DNA of 64,000 bases, taken from assembly GCA_910574455.1 (NCBI GenBank), contig CAJSYZ010000005.1:6200001-6264000 (forward strand), given 5' to 3'. The notes below the pieces were generated by a model that did not search any database, was not told the origin of the DNA, and worked only from the letters and a program-made list of their open reading frames with translations. Positions 32,861 to 44,419 of the stretch are shown piece by piece. How positions within the stretch are numbered: position 1 is the stretch's first letter; every line of letters starts with the position of its first letter. This DNA is from Trichaptum fuscoviolaceum (Eukaryota; Basidiomycota; Agaricomycetes; Hymenochaetales; Trichaptaceae). The position numbers were made by a program, and so were the translations under genes.

Positions 32861-35025
32861 TCATCGCGTTTCCCGGCTTGCGGCCTCAATCAGCACCAAG
32901 GACGCAAATAGAACGGGAAAACGGAGGCTCACCAACTTCTTCGACATAGACAAATACGGAGTCTGAACTCCTCCAATATATTTGCTGTGATCGATTTCGA
33001 GTCAGATTATGCTCAGTGAGACGTGCGGCGTCATATTAAAGCAGAGCTCACTCACTTAAGCTCATTCATCAGTGAGGCAAGCTGAATGCCTTCAAAAATA
33101 TTCTGCTCAAGGAGAGGTTCTAGATAACTGTAAGTACAGCAGACAGGCATGCAGACAAAAAGTGGGCACCTATGTGATCTGTAAACATCTATAATTGTGC
33201 AAGTTAATCACGACTGTCCAGGGAGGTCATTTCTAGTCAACATGGGAAACAACCTGCCTTTGTTGCACGACCACGACCATCTGACGTTTCCTTTGCCTCT
33301 TGAAGAGAATCAGTTGTAGAAAGGAAGAACTACAGAAGCATTAGCTCTCGAAATTTTGGAAATAACAAACCGCACTATAGTAGCGTTAATGCTTTTATAA
33401 TATTCTTCGTTTTCTTGAATCTGTTCCGGAGTGAGCGTGATGTATCTCGACGGTTCAATCCTCGTCGTCACGGGGTTATACTAGCATTCTATTTGTATCA
33501 GCGACTTCGCAGCTTTAGCTCTTAGGCACGTACGCGAAACGGGAGGTCTATACAACATCAATCAGTGTCTCGGCAAAGGGTTGACGTTCATCCTAGTACC
33601 AACCGATGAATGTTCCACATTGACAGGCCTACATAAAATGGAGGGTTTGCGTCACGATTGTACGAATGATAATCAGAGCCATGAGCCTTACATCAACCAT
33701 AACCTAGAGCAAAGTGTCTCTTAGAGAGATCTATCGTAGTTAGAATAACAGACTCACGAAGAATTGCAAGCCCTTTACGGCTGAGAAATGGTCAACCTAT
33801 GATAATCACCCGTAAGAAGTTTATCTGAGGCCTATCGAGTATGCCTACATAGTCGCGTCTGAAGTCCTGGATATATCTCGGCGGTTTTTAAAGTAACTGA
33901 TAACAGAATGAAACGTACGAACCCCCTCTGTATAATCCACTACGCTGGTCCCACTTTCCTCGAGAGCAAGTAAATCTTTCAGATATATATGCGTTAATGC
34001 TCTTCAAATATCGTTATCGTGATGAATGTTCGTACAGGTCACATATGGATCCATGGGGACGCGAGGCTTGCTCGGATACGTCTTAATAAGAGCTCTCGGT
34101 CCCGCGCTAGTTTGCCCACCTCCTGCGGTGCTGGATGTAGCCGAAGGGGGGGTTTTCCTGGTATTCCCATGACCAGCGTCTGACCAAAAGCATTAACACC
34201 AGACTCGCAACCAGATCATTATTTCTCACAATAGAAGAAGAAAAAATCTCCTGCTTTAGGAGAGTCAGCGAGCAACATCCGTGAACGCCCATTCTCAATA
34301 TTTTTAACGATTGGCAAGTCGTGATCCGTTATATGGGCGGCCTGCATGCAGTTTACGTCGTCTGAAAGGACGCCAATGTGTTGGTATGAGTACTCTGTAT
34401 TAAAAGCTGTGTATAAGATACCAATCTATTGTCTCGCAAACGAAGACTTACTTTTGCAGAACTGATACATCGCTACGACATCGTTGGCGCAACCTTTGAG
34501 TCTCCAATTTTTGGTACAGTTTACATAGTTGATTCCAATCTAACATCCAATTATTAGAGTGATAACAAAGACCATAAACAAAATACTCACTAAGATAGCT
34601 GTCCCGAGTCTATCATTGGGCGTCCTCCTCCCTCCCGGAATGGGTACCTTTGCCGCTTTATCGGCAGTGTTTGAGGTAGAAGCAGAATGTGCGTCATGAG
34701 ATCCGGTAGATGCAGTTTGCTTTCCAGCGGGTGTAGAAGGTCTAGTCGGAGGCCTGCTTGTTGACTCTGCAGGGGGTTTCGGCTGACTTGCAGGAGGGGC
34801 TCCGCTACCCGAGACCACCACAGGCAAAGGTTGAGGTTGGCTTGCAGGAGGGGTTCCGCTACCTGAGCCCACCACAGGCGGAGGTTGAGGTTGGCTTGTC
34901 GTGGGAGCGTTGCTGCTTGTGGCCGTCGCTGGTTTCTTTTTGAATACATCCTGGGCCTTCTTTCCAATTTTGTCCACTTTTGCCTCGATTTTGGAAGCTG
35001 CAGCACCGCGATTGGGATCGGTCAT
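32861..35025 (-). CDS. Caspase-like protease (peptidase C14, metacaspase-type) with Ser/Pro-rich prodomain
   Basis: Fourteen exons: 34591-35025, 34452-34539, 34230-34406, 34036-34179, 33923-33975, 33758-33796, 33692-33703, 33604-33628, 33534-33547, 33376-33480, 33254-33329, 33170-33188, 33056-33127 and 32861-32984. They total 460 aa in one frame. Residues 1-145 are a disordered Ser/Pro/Gln prodomain with two near-identical GSGxPPASQP units. The p20-like fold follows: ILIGINYVN, LKGCANDV, IGVLSDDVN, then GDFFFFYYAGHG with the catalytic His. The catalytic Cys is in VMVDACQCGTFIDLP. A C-terminal half has FFLSTTDSLQEAKETS and GVQTPYLSMS. The family normally cleaves after Arg/Lys and is linked to regulated cell death and protein quality control. 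The Cys motif DACQCG differs from the usual D-S/C-C-H-S-G. Exon 7 is 12 nt. The exon 4/5 boundary has an alternative acceptor. Confidence 0.88.
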
Positions 35026-36329
35026 GTCTAAATTCTGCGTGAATGCGATGCAATTAGCGTTTCATACAAATAAATTATCGGTGTACGAACATTGTATGCG
35101 TTAATATACGCTTGTAAGTTTCAGGTGGGAACTGGGGTTTGATGTAATTGAAGCTTTGAGGTCAGCGGTTCTTTCGCGAGCCTTATATATTGTACATCAC
35201 ATTAGCTAGACAGACACGCTGAGAGAAGGGAGATCCAATTAGACAGTGACTACGCCTGAATGACATCTCCAAGGCGCTTTACATCCTCCACTGGGCTAGA
35301 TGGTAAATCGGGACCTCCCTTTGTGTATCTCACCGAGGCTGGATAGACCCGTCGGGGTAGCGTACCAGCACCATAGTAGATCATGCAATGCGAATTGTTA
35401 AATCTCGGAGATCAGAAGTTGATGGGTTGCCAAGAAAACAGCTACACCGAGGTGAGTATGAAGTGTCAAATTCGAAGGATGCCAAGCTCCAGCAAACCTT
35501 GTAGGAGCTTGTATAGTGTCCCTGACATTAGTGGGCAAAGTACGCTTCGTCTGTTCAAGAACATTAGCAAACCGTAGTTAATGTGCAAAGCCATTACATA
35601 GTCTTAGGGCCAGGATAGCCCACCTGCACTTGCAGTACACGGACTCGGAGCGATTGACCGATGAGACGTATCATTTAGCTGATCTACTTGGTTAACTCGC
35701 ATTGTCGACTTTGGCGTGTCGTAAATATGGTGGGACTTGTTGGAGAGTGACTCGGACATGGCCACCGGGTGCCACCAGGTCAGGGTCGACGACCCCTTAA
35801 ACTTGAACGGGTTCGATCCGGGCAATTTAGGATACAGTAAGGACTATGGCTGATTTCACCAGACAGAAACCGGCGTTAGATGAAGGAGAAAACAGGGTGT
35901 GAAGTGGGAGACAAGTTCTCTACTTTCAAGTTCGGTAACATCAGTCAAAAGTCAACCATTGACTTCCAGTTTAGGGCCGAAGTTTAGGGCTGGGCACTGC
36001 ATCCTCAGGCTCAAGTTAAGTCTGAGTTCGGGTCCACTTCAAGTTGCAAACACCCGTCTTCAACTCGAACTAAGCGCCTCCTTGGAGACTCCTAAGGCCT
36101 TTCTTTTCGGAGTAAGACTCTCGCTAGGCCTGACTGGAAATTCCGCTCTTTTCTCCGAACATACACTCTCCGATGGGTCTCGCAGTCACCCGAGTATTAG
36201 GCCTCACAAGTCGGTGTACTACTTCAAGTTACGCGGGTTATCTCTCAATGGACCCCATACATAAAAGACGCCTTCGCTAGAGTTTATTGACTTCATCAAA
36301 CGACTTCCACTGCATATTTCGCAAACAAC
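35026..36329. other. Shared divergent promoter (caspase-like / orphan gene)
   Basis: 1.3 kb between two divergently transcribed genes. No convincing gene. At about 35,975-36,060 there are repeated TTCAAGTT / CTCAAGTT words also seen in other intergenic regions. A GGTTCGATCC at about 35,812 resembles a tRNA B box, but no cloverleaf forms around it. Confidence 0.5.
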
Positions 36330-37221
36330 ATGCCTTCCTCTGCCCCGAACTCAAGACCTGGAACACCAAGCAAGGCAACAGCTCAGCCCGCATCTAAGCC
36401 TTCTACCCCCTTGACTACTAGCAGACCAGCATTGCCTGGAGAAACGATTTATAAAGACGCACGAATGAGTGAAGGGCTAGAGAACGGTAATCACAGCAAT
36501 CTATGGTCTACGTGATGCTGATAGTTCCTTAGTGGTGAAAGAACATTTCAAAGGCGTCGAATGTGTTTTTGGGATAAATGAATTTGACTATAATTTTGTC
36601 CGAAGTACGTTGTACCATTACCGGCCTGTCAGGTTTCCACCATAATGACCACCGGGCAGTCTACTCTCCAGCAGGAGATATCCTAGTCTACGACATGTAT
36701 GCCACGCAGAAGGAAGCTATGACTGGAGCGAAGACTGCTCTGGAGGTCATTGCAGAGCTACGAAAGCCAAAGGCCGCTAGAAACAATGATATACTGAGTA
36801 CACATCGTGGCCCTAGCCCTTCATGACGCCCTTTAATCTGACATCACTTCGCATAGAGAATGTCAAATCAAACTTCTACTCAGATTTGCTAGTCGGTAAG
36901 TCACACTTGAGGGCAGTAATCAGGAGTTACTTATGGATTAGTACGGATTCAGATGTCGATAGACTTGCTCCCGGTGCAATAGTGACGCGAACGGTGAGGG
37001 ACGATGATCACCAGAACATTCAAAGTAAGTGTGTTTAATTTCAGTGATACTGTAAGTCGTAGAGACTCAGTGCAACTATTTCTTTAGTCACACTGCCCAT
37101 CAACTCGAAATCCGCTGGTAAACCGGTAGTGTTGACTGCGGGTCCAAAGGACTACTTGAATGTGATCAAAGATGCACGAAAGGCACTGGAAAAACACCTA
37201 GGATTGCCAGCAACCTCCTGA
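36330..37221 (+). CDS. Orphan hypothetical protein, 212 aa
   Basis: Six short exons (36330-36486, 36533-36604, 36633-36797, 36857-36895, 36953-37024, 37088-37221) join in one frame, which strongly supports a real gene. Residues 1-37 are disordered and rich in Ser/Pro/Thr (RPGTPSKATAQPASKPSTP). The remainder looks like a compact alpha/beta domain, with segments such as VKEHFKGVECVFGINEFDYN, AVYSPAGDILVYDMYATQKE and a Lys-rich C-terminal helix (DYLNVIKDARKALEKHLG). No membrane segment, signal or catalytic motif. I do not recognise a family. It is divergent from the caspase-like gene, and both begin with similar Ser/Pro/Thr-rich tails. Confidence 0.8.
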
Positions 37222-37698
37222 GAGTAGACATCACATTCCTGGGCCAAAAATTAGTAGCAATGTCAGAGTAACATGTTTGGTTTAAGGTCAAAATTATCAT
37301 GGGCGACTTTCCCAAGGAGTGCAGATACAGTATCGTCTCTAAATACATATATAACAGCTGGGTCATCAATGAGCATGACATGGATCACTGACATGTTCGA
37401 CGAGTACACCGGTGTTTAATCACATATCAGTAAGAAATACTTTGTGAAGTCCGAGAACTTCGGTATCCTTTCAGGTGCACATTATGACCTGCTTGAGGGG
37501 TAGAAATCCTGAGATTAGCCCATCAAACTCTTACCCAGCCCATATGATAATGAGATACGACTCGAAGGGGGAGGAACGGATTTATTCGGATTCAGTGACC
37601 CCAACACAGTTTACGTCCTCTAAAGGTAATTGGGTCGGTCCCATCCGAGTCAAGCGCCGATGGACACAGACGGGCTTTTGTTGCAATTTTCGTGAACC
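37222..37698. other. Intergenic / SHMT promoter
   Basis: No open frame with support. Upstream region of the SHMT gene. Confidence 0.5.
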
Positions 37699-39583
37699 AT
37701 GTTGCGTCTCTTCACCCGTCCACTTCGTACCTCCCTCCCCACCGCCCGCAGAACCATGGCTTCCATACCCGCCTACGTTTGTCACTTCTTTTCGAACTTT
37801 TGTTGACTTTAATCTGAAATGAAATGCCTGTATAGAACAAGGACCTTTACACCCCGCTCGCGCAGCTCGACCCCGAGGTGCAGAACATCATCGACAAGGA
37901 GACATGGCGCCAATGGTCAGGTCTTGAGCTCATTGCGTCTGAGGTTTGTCGGCGAGAGAATCAAGTGTCGAGAGGAAGTGGAACGCTGACCTGGATGCAT
38001 AGAACTTGACGAGCCGCGCGACGATGGAGGCCAACGGCTCTATCCTCACCAACAAGTACTCTGAGGGCCTTCCGAACGCGCGTTACTACGGTGGTAATGA
38101 GTGGATCGATGAACTCGAGGAGTTGTGTCGCAAGCGAGCCCTCGAGGCATTCCACCTCGATCCCGCCAAGTGGGGTGTTAATGTTCAGCCTTATTCCGGA
38201 AGCGTGAGTGTCTCTTTTTACTTTATCTAATAAGACTCACTAATTGACATTCATATCACACAGACGGCCAAGTAAGAATGTTTTATCATATTCATTGAAA
38301 CATATCAATTGAACCGATCGCCAGCTTCGCTGCCCTGACTGCCCTCATCCAACCTCAAGACAGACTGATGGGCTTGGGTTTGCCAGATGGTGGCCACCTT
38401 ACCCATGGTTATTACGTATGCATACGTCCGCATCTATTCCGTTCAATTGACTCACATTGAGATTTTCCTTCAATAGACGGCCAAGAAGAAGATCACTGCG
38501 TCCTCGATTTACTTCCAATCCTTCCCCTATGGTCTGGACCCAGCGACGCAACTCATCGATTATAATCGGCTCGCTGAGCAGGCCCGGATTTTTAAGCCTC
38601 GTCTTATTATCTGCGGTGCCTCTGCGTACCCGCGTGATTGGGACTATGCGTCCCTCCGGAAGACAGCGGACGAGCACGGCGCGTTCCTCCTGGCCGACAT
38701 TGCACACACTTCCGGCCTTGTCGCTGCTCAGGTCCTGCACAATCCCTTCGACTACTGCGATGTCGTCACGACCACGACGCACAAAACCCTCCGTGGCCCT
38801 CGTGCAGGTTTAATCTTCTTCCGTAAGGACCTGAAGAACGCAGAGGATCTTGAGAAGCGCGTCAATGAGGCTGTCTTCCCGGCGTGCCAGGGTGGTCCGC
38901 ACAACAACGTAGGAGCACCCCTTCTATATCTAAGGTGCCAATCGCTAAATCATTTTTAGACCATTGCAGGTATCGCAACTGCACTTAAACAGGCTGCGTC
39001 ACCCACCTGGCAGACGTACGCCAAGCAAGTCATCAAGAATGCTCAGACACTTGCGGAGGAACTCGTTAACTACGGCTACAAGCTCCAGACCAACGGCACG
39101 GACAACCATCTAGTCCTTTGGGATCTTCGCCCAGCTGGTGTTACCGGCAGCAAGGTTGAGAAAATCTGTGACCTTGTTGGCATCACGATCAACAAGAACG
39201 CAGTTTCGGGTGACAGTACGTCCAATGCTAGACCATTAATCCTTGATTGTTACTGATCTCATGCCTCAGAATCTGCACAAACTCCCGGTGGCATCCGTCT
39301 TGGCACCTCCGCTCTCACTTCACGCAATATGACTGAGGAGGACCACAAGACCGTTGCAGGCTTCTTACATCGTGCCGTACAGCTCTCTCTCGTACTCCAA
39401 AAGGAGGCAGGGTCGAAACTTCTCAAGGATTTCTTGCGCGTTGCATCAGAAGGCGAGGGCGAGGGTCGCAAGGGTGTTTTGGCCTTACGTAAGGAGGTTC
39501 GGGAGTTTGCGCGCCGCTGGCCCTTGCCGGGCATCGATGTGCAGGATTTGAAGCGTCCTGCGGGGATCGAGGAGGATGATTAA
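37699..39583 (+). CDS. SHM: Serine hydroxymethyltransferase, dual-start (mitochondrial/cytosolic)
   Basis: A PLP enzyme interconverting serine plus tetrahydrofolate and glycine plus methylene-tetrahydrofolate; the core of one-carbon metabolism. Exons 37699-37776, 37836-37943, 38003-38203, 38264-38271, 38325-38415, 38477-38908, 38960-39215 and 39270-39583 give 495 aa. The PLP lysine is in [15 protein letters not shown]. Other hallmarks are [43 protein letters not shown] and GGPHNN. Two in-frame starts occur in exon 1. [19 protein letters not shown] at 37699 is a typical mitochondrial presequence, and a second ATG at 37756 (good ACCATGG context) gives the 476-aa cytosolic form. One gene may therefore serve both compartments (inference). 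Exon 4 is only 8 nt. Confidence 0.95.
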
Positions 39584-39947
39584 ACGCGGTGCCTGGAAGG
39601 AGTTATTGATATTGGATGACGTAGAGATCGTTGCATTCTTACTTTTTTTTTTTCATTTTTTCCCGCATTTTCTCAACAAAAGTAACATGTAGCATAGTCA
39701 TTGGCTTGGGGATCTCAACATCCCCCTGGGCCACCTCTGATAAACAATTGATTAAAATCTTGCGTATGATATTGAAGAGTCTGAGCATCTGGATGGAAGC
39801 TCCGGGAAGAAAAGGTTTTGCAAGGTAAATTGACCCTTGGCACAGCGCAGGCAATTCCTCTATTACAGATCATTGCAGTTAGTAATACACATTCCCACCT
39901 TGCAACAAAACAACATAGAAGGACTACATAGCGATGCCTTTAAGAAT
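39584..39947. other. 3' intergenic
   Basis: Contains a T-rich run at about 39,641-39,660. No gene. Confidence 0.6.
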
Positions 39948-40550
39948 CTAATTCATTCGCATGCCCCCGCAGATGGATGCGGTTTGGCCCACGAATTGTG
40001 TTGTCAGTCAGTCTGAATATTGTCATAATGGGTGTGTCTACTGTTGATGAAGTAGGATTCGGGCTTGACTAAATATGATACATAGCTCGCAATGACGTCC
40101 GTTGACCCTAGCGAAACATCCGGAGGAAGCCCGAACCTCTGTTTCATGGTGAAGTGGAAGGGAGAATTAGCGCCGTAGTCGGAAACCGGTCAAAGTAGAC
40201 TCAATGGATTCGAAGGTGAGATGAAGTATCAGCTCACCGATCTCCCAATCTCCGCGATATCGCCTTCTGCGCCCTCCAACAGCTTCTCAACTGCATAGAA
40301 TGGTCACAGCGTTTTAGGGATCATGATGGATTTGGAAGATGAATACATTTCTTTGTCGTATTGATTTCGATAGCTTACCGATGAGGGTCAAGATGATACC
40401 GGGTGCATATGCGTTGACGGTAATGCCGTACTTGCGCAGTTCGGCGGCTGATATGGAGAAAACAACCGAATGTCAAAATGACATTAGCAGGAGAAGCAAG
40501 TAGCTTGCGTTAGACCTCGAACGGCGAATTGAATGCACGACAGGACTCAC
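39948..40550 (-). pseudogene. Truncated SDR (acetoin-reductase-like) relic
   Basis: C-terminal half of the same SDR family as the three intact copies. Recognisable pieces in order on the minus strand are FAVRGLTQA (after the lost YxxxK), AAELRKYGITVNAYAPGIIL, a VEKLLEGAEGD piece, FGLPPDVSLGSTDVIASYVS and YLVKPESYFIN. The last exon is GQTASICGGMRMN followed by TAG. The first half, with the cofactor-binding TGxxxGxG and the active-site Tyr, is absent. The exon order matches the intact genes, so this is a 5'-truncated duplicate. Confidence 0.8.
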
Positions 40551-41248
40551 CGTGTAAGTGCTCGCTTCTCCGGTTTCTCAACAAGTACATGTAACACATC
40601 CGTCCTGTGCCTTTCAAGTGATGTGTTCAATGGCACTCCTCGATCAGATGCCCACGTAAACCTGGTTCGAGGTGATATTGATTTTGTAGCTTGAAGATAT
40701 GTATGTTGGAACGATCCGTGACAACTATCTCCGATGACGACCTTTCATGAGAATTCAGGCTTGCAATAGCCTTACTTTCGTCATTGTTATCACTGTCGCT
40801 GGCGTAGTTGTTGTCGGAAACTTCTGCTGCACTGAGCACTACTCAATGAGCGATTTGTACTTGTTTGGTCGTACATACAGTGCTGCTACAGTATCTCTTA
40901 AGCATCTTTTTGGAAGATGTACTTTGTGAGTTTGAGTTGGTCAGAATATCAATTCACTCTTATCCATTAGGTAGCTTTCACATACATATTTTGAGAGCCT
41001 TAGACCGATGGCTCCAAATGCAAACTGCATCCCTTGAGACGTCCGCACTCAAGCTGCTGACGTACTTAAGGTTAGAAGATTTCATTTTGATCATGAGCAC
41101 GAATGTTCATTATCATTGTTCAAGGAAGAAACCTTTTCAAAAGAAAACCTAGGTACACGATCTTCCGTGTGTTTGCGATGAGTAACGTCAGTTCTCTGTT
41201 AAACATGTTTAACATCCGTTCCTCGAGTTTTCAGTTCCACATCTCATT
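40551..41248. other. Intergenic, nothing recognised
   Basis: About 0.7 kb where the missing 5' half of the SDR relic would be expected. Only short unassignable frames are seen (for example a 70-codon acidic minus frame at 40627-40839). Confidence 0.5.
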
Positions 41249-42426
41249 TCAAGAGAGTCTAATTCCTCCATCGACAGAGATAGTTTGACCTATTAGCTTA
41301 ATTAGCATTTGTGAAACCATGAGGATAAGCGAGCCGCTTCACCGTTGATGAAGTAAGATTCGGGTTTGGCTAGATAGGATACAATACTTGCAACCACCTC
41401 GGGTTCTGCATCTGGCGCATCGGGAGGGAGGCCAAATAACTGTGCGTATCAAAAATTAGGAAAAAATACAAGCTATGTAGAAATTGGCGATGCCTACTTT
41501 TTTCGCCGTGGCGCCTCTGTCGTCCTTCCCGTCGGCCAGCAAAGCTAAGTAGGTTCAATTTAATTGATATGTAGACAAAGAGAATGATAGAAGAATGTAC
41601 AAACTCACCAAGCGGGGTGTGGATTATTCCGGGAGCATAAGCGTTCGCAGTGATCCCGTGCTTCACGAGTTCAACGGCTAAAGGTCAAGTCACCGGAGTA
41701 AGAAGAGATTCGAAGAGATAGAACACAAGATGCTGCTCACCCGCGGTCTGCGTAATTCCGCGAACCGCGAACTTGGATCCAGAATAAGCAGTTAGATACG
41801 GAGTCCCTTGTTTTCCGGCAGAAGACGAAGCGCCTAGAGTGAGCAAGGTTTAAGAAACGAAGCTTGCTCGTCAATGATTTAACGACCAACCGATCAGCCG
41901 GCCTCCGTTTCCCTGCTTGATCATCTGAAGGGCGGCATACTTGTAGCAAATGAAGGTTCCACGGATGTTCACGGCGTTTATAGCATCGAGTTGCTCGACT
42001 GTGGCTGCATAATAATTAGACACAGGCGTGGCTCGGCTTTAAAGAGTCCTCACTCTCGAGGAAGGGCGCTCCGGGCGCGATACCTGCATTTGCCACCATC
42101 TGTTCGCCAGAGCCCGTCAGATACCTGATTCCCGCAACATTCTGGCACAGGGAACTCACTACATCAAGGCTTCCCAGCTCCCTCACCGTCTTCTCTATCA
42201 TGGCCTGAACATCTGCCTCCTTCGAAACGTCGCCGGGAATTGCGATTGCCCTCCTACCCTTCTTCCTGATCTCTTCCACGACTTCTTCGATCTTCTCCAC
42301 TTTGGAAGCTATGTCGTTCACAGCGATGTCGAGACCATCATCAGCCAGCCTGTGGACGATGCTGTAGCCGATACCTTGCGATCCACCAGTTACGATTGCG
42401 ACACGAGGTGAGTATTTTCCTGACAT
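41249..42426 (-). CDS. SDR, acetoin/diacetyl-reductase-like, copy 2
   Basis: Eight exons: 42160-42426, 42054-42099, 41891-42004, 41741-41833, 41609-41677, 41498-41544, 41343-41439 and 41249-41289, giving 257 aa. I start at MSGKYSPRVAIVTGG; the frame is open ten codons further upstream. Motifs are TGGSQGIG, MVANAGIAPG, YSGSK and SVDGGIRLS. The 46-, 114-, 69- and 41-nt exons match copies 1 and 3; copies 2 and 3 also share the 97-nt exon. Unlike the other two, it has no intron inside the GASSSAGKQG segment before the active-site Tyr. Confidence 0.9.
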
Positions 42427-42990
42427 ATCGTCTACGAGACGGAGTAAGGTGTTCAAGAGCTATGGAGTCTAGTGTGCGGTGTGCGGACAAGGTGGTGCTA
42501 AATGGATCAACCGGTTAGCAACATCTGAATACTTTGTAACCAGATGACTTCGGAAGGCCACCATCTGAGACTGGTTTACAGGTTTGGACATCTTCCGAAT
42601 GTTCGATTTATAAATCATTCCGGAGGGATCGATGATTGCAAGAGATCATGGGGCCAAGTGTAAGAGATGGAATGACCCGATTCGGAGGACCTTACTTTCT
42701 CTAACTTGAACGTTTCTCACAGCATCTTGATTCGTAAGAATGCCTTCAAAAAATATCGCGAACTGGCATACTATTATTGGCGAGGAATAGAATGTGCTTG
42801 AAGTACTACAAGAGACCTTCACTATTAATATCAATGACTTATCGGAATGTGCACAAATACTATTCACAATGATACCAAAAGTCTACTAAGTAGATGTTAC
42901 CATTCTACGTGAAGGACGAAAATGCTCTGATGAAAGGAGAGCCGATGGAGGGAAATAACGGAAAGGGAACTGTGCTGTCGTAACTGAACA
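42427..42990. other. Intergenic, nothing recognised
   Basis: Upstream of SDR copy 2. A TATAAAT-like word at about 42,606 (minus) is roughly 180 bp from the ATG, farther than in copies 1 and 3. No gene. Confidence 0.5.
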
Positions 42991-43621
42991 TTAAGACGAG
43001 AATATGTAATTATTGCAATGGTACGAATATGAAGTGAGAAAACATCGTTCAGTTCCGATGTCAAGACTAAGGTCTGCCGCTCTGCTCATCGCTGGCACGA
43101 TCTGCGGTGTCGGAGACGGCGTTGCATCAGCGGGCTCCTGTGTACCCTGTCTTTCGTCATCCTTATGCGCGCCCTTTGCTTCACGTTCAACAGTGCGCTT
43201 GAGGGAGTATTCACGTAGAGTTAGGACTACCAGCTTACATAACCAGCTGTACCCACTCGCCACCAACTTGAATGTCCTTGACGATTGTCGGAAAAGCTAT
43301 AGCGGCAATCGTTTGGTCCAAAGCCGCAAGCAATACTGTTATGTAACATATGACTTTATGAAACGCATTAGAGAACTATGGGTGCGGTATGGAATGTAAT
43401 GCTTACCCACGGAAGACAGTTTTCATGTTGCTTTCGATTGGTTTTTTTGTTAATATAAGAGTGAATGATATGTAAGGTACGAAGAGTACTCACTTGCTAG
43501 GAATCCCCTGAACTTCTCCTTCTTTCCGTGCTGCACCTGGCTTCTTCTTTCCTTCCGGTCCATCTGCCTTCTCCACGTCGAACAAAGGTGCATTCATAGT
43601 CTGCGGCTGGTCCTCTGCCAT
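42991..43621 (-). pseudogene. Internally deleted MFS drug:H+ antiporter relic
   Basis: The two ends of a 14-helix-type MFS multidrug transporter with the middle gone. The start reads MAEDQPQTMNAPLFDVEKAD and continues through a charged Lys/Glu leader to GIPSNMKTVFRG. The first-helix motif LLAALDQTIAAIAFPTIVKD follows and ends at GGEWVQLV. Then, with no intervening transporter sequence, comes a tail (TLREYSLKRTVEREAKG) typical of the C-terminal cytoplasmic end of these proteins. Around 400-450 residues are missing, and the frame between the second and third pieces is off by one. Not functional as a transporter. It is 5' adjacent to SDR copy 2. Confidence 0.7.
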
Positions 43622-44419
43622 TTCTCCATTGTTTAGCTCGTGCTTTTCCGCGTCGTCGAAGGAGGTCGACTTATGAAGGGAGAATAATGATGGATCATTG
43701 CGGAATTTGTGCTCTCACAAAAAAGAAGGAAACCTCGAGGCTAGCTGTTAGAAAATCACAGAACGCGAATTGGACCGGAACCTGCACGTGACTGATCAGA
43801 GGCGTGTCGCCATTGGCATCCTCTTTTGGGAGACCCTGAAGTGTGACAGGTCTGTAGCCTACTACTAGTACTAGAGTACATAAGCATGCCAGTGTCATAT
43901 ACATCATAGTACTATGTACAGTACCAATCAGTGTCGAGAAACATAATCCTGTCCGTAAAGAGCTCTTCCTCACTGGCAGCCTGAGACAGCCTGCCGTGAG
44001 TGAACTGTGTCACGGCGTTAATACGCAACCGTGACACTCGACTTCAAGTGACTTGACTGGCATGTCCTCACCACCGACACCTTTAACTCGACCCTATCTA
44101 TTGGAAGACCCATCCATGGCCACAACATAAGTCCTTGAAGTCACCTGGAACCAGGACATAGACGCAGATGTCTTCAAATAAACACAGCAATACACGTTAC
44201 AGGTGTGCCAACAACAGTAGTAATCTATACTATGGAATTCAGCGGTCACTCCCAGGAGGGTGACCTCAAGTTGCAATGCGTCTAATCCTAATCCTTCTCG
44301 CGCATCTCAACTTGCAGACAAACATATGAACAACATCTTAATTCATAATAATGCATACGCTTCAAGTTGCACATGCATATGTTTCTGCAGCTTCCGTTAC
44401 TGTGTCAGACTTCATGCAC
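43622..44419. other. Intergenic with dispersed motifs
   Basis: Contains ACTGGCAGCCTGAG at about 43,974, repeated exactly near 54,565. Also has an incomplete inverted pair GTGTCACGG ... CCGTGACAC at about 44,008-44,037. Possibly the remains of a small transposable element. No gene. Confidence 0.45.

Noticed and set aside
35790..35840. tRNA gene suggested by a GGTTCGATCC B-box-like word
   Set aside because: The flanking bases do not form a T stem, and no A box or acceptor stem is present at the right distance.
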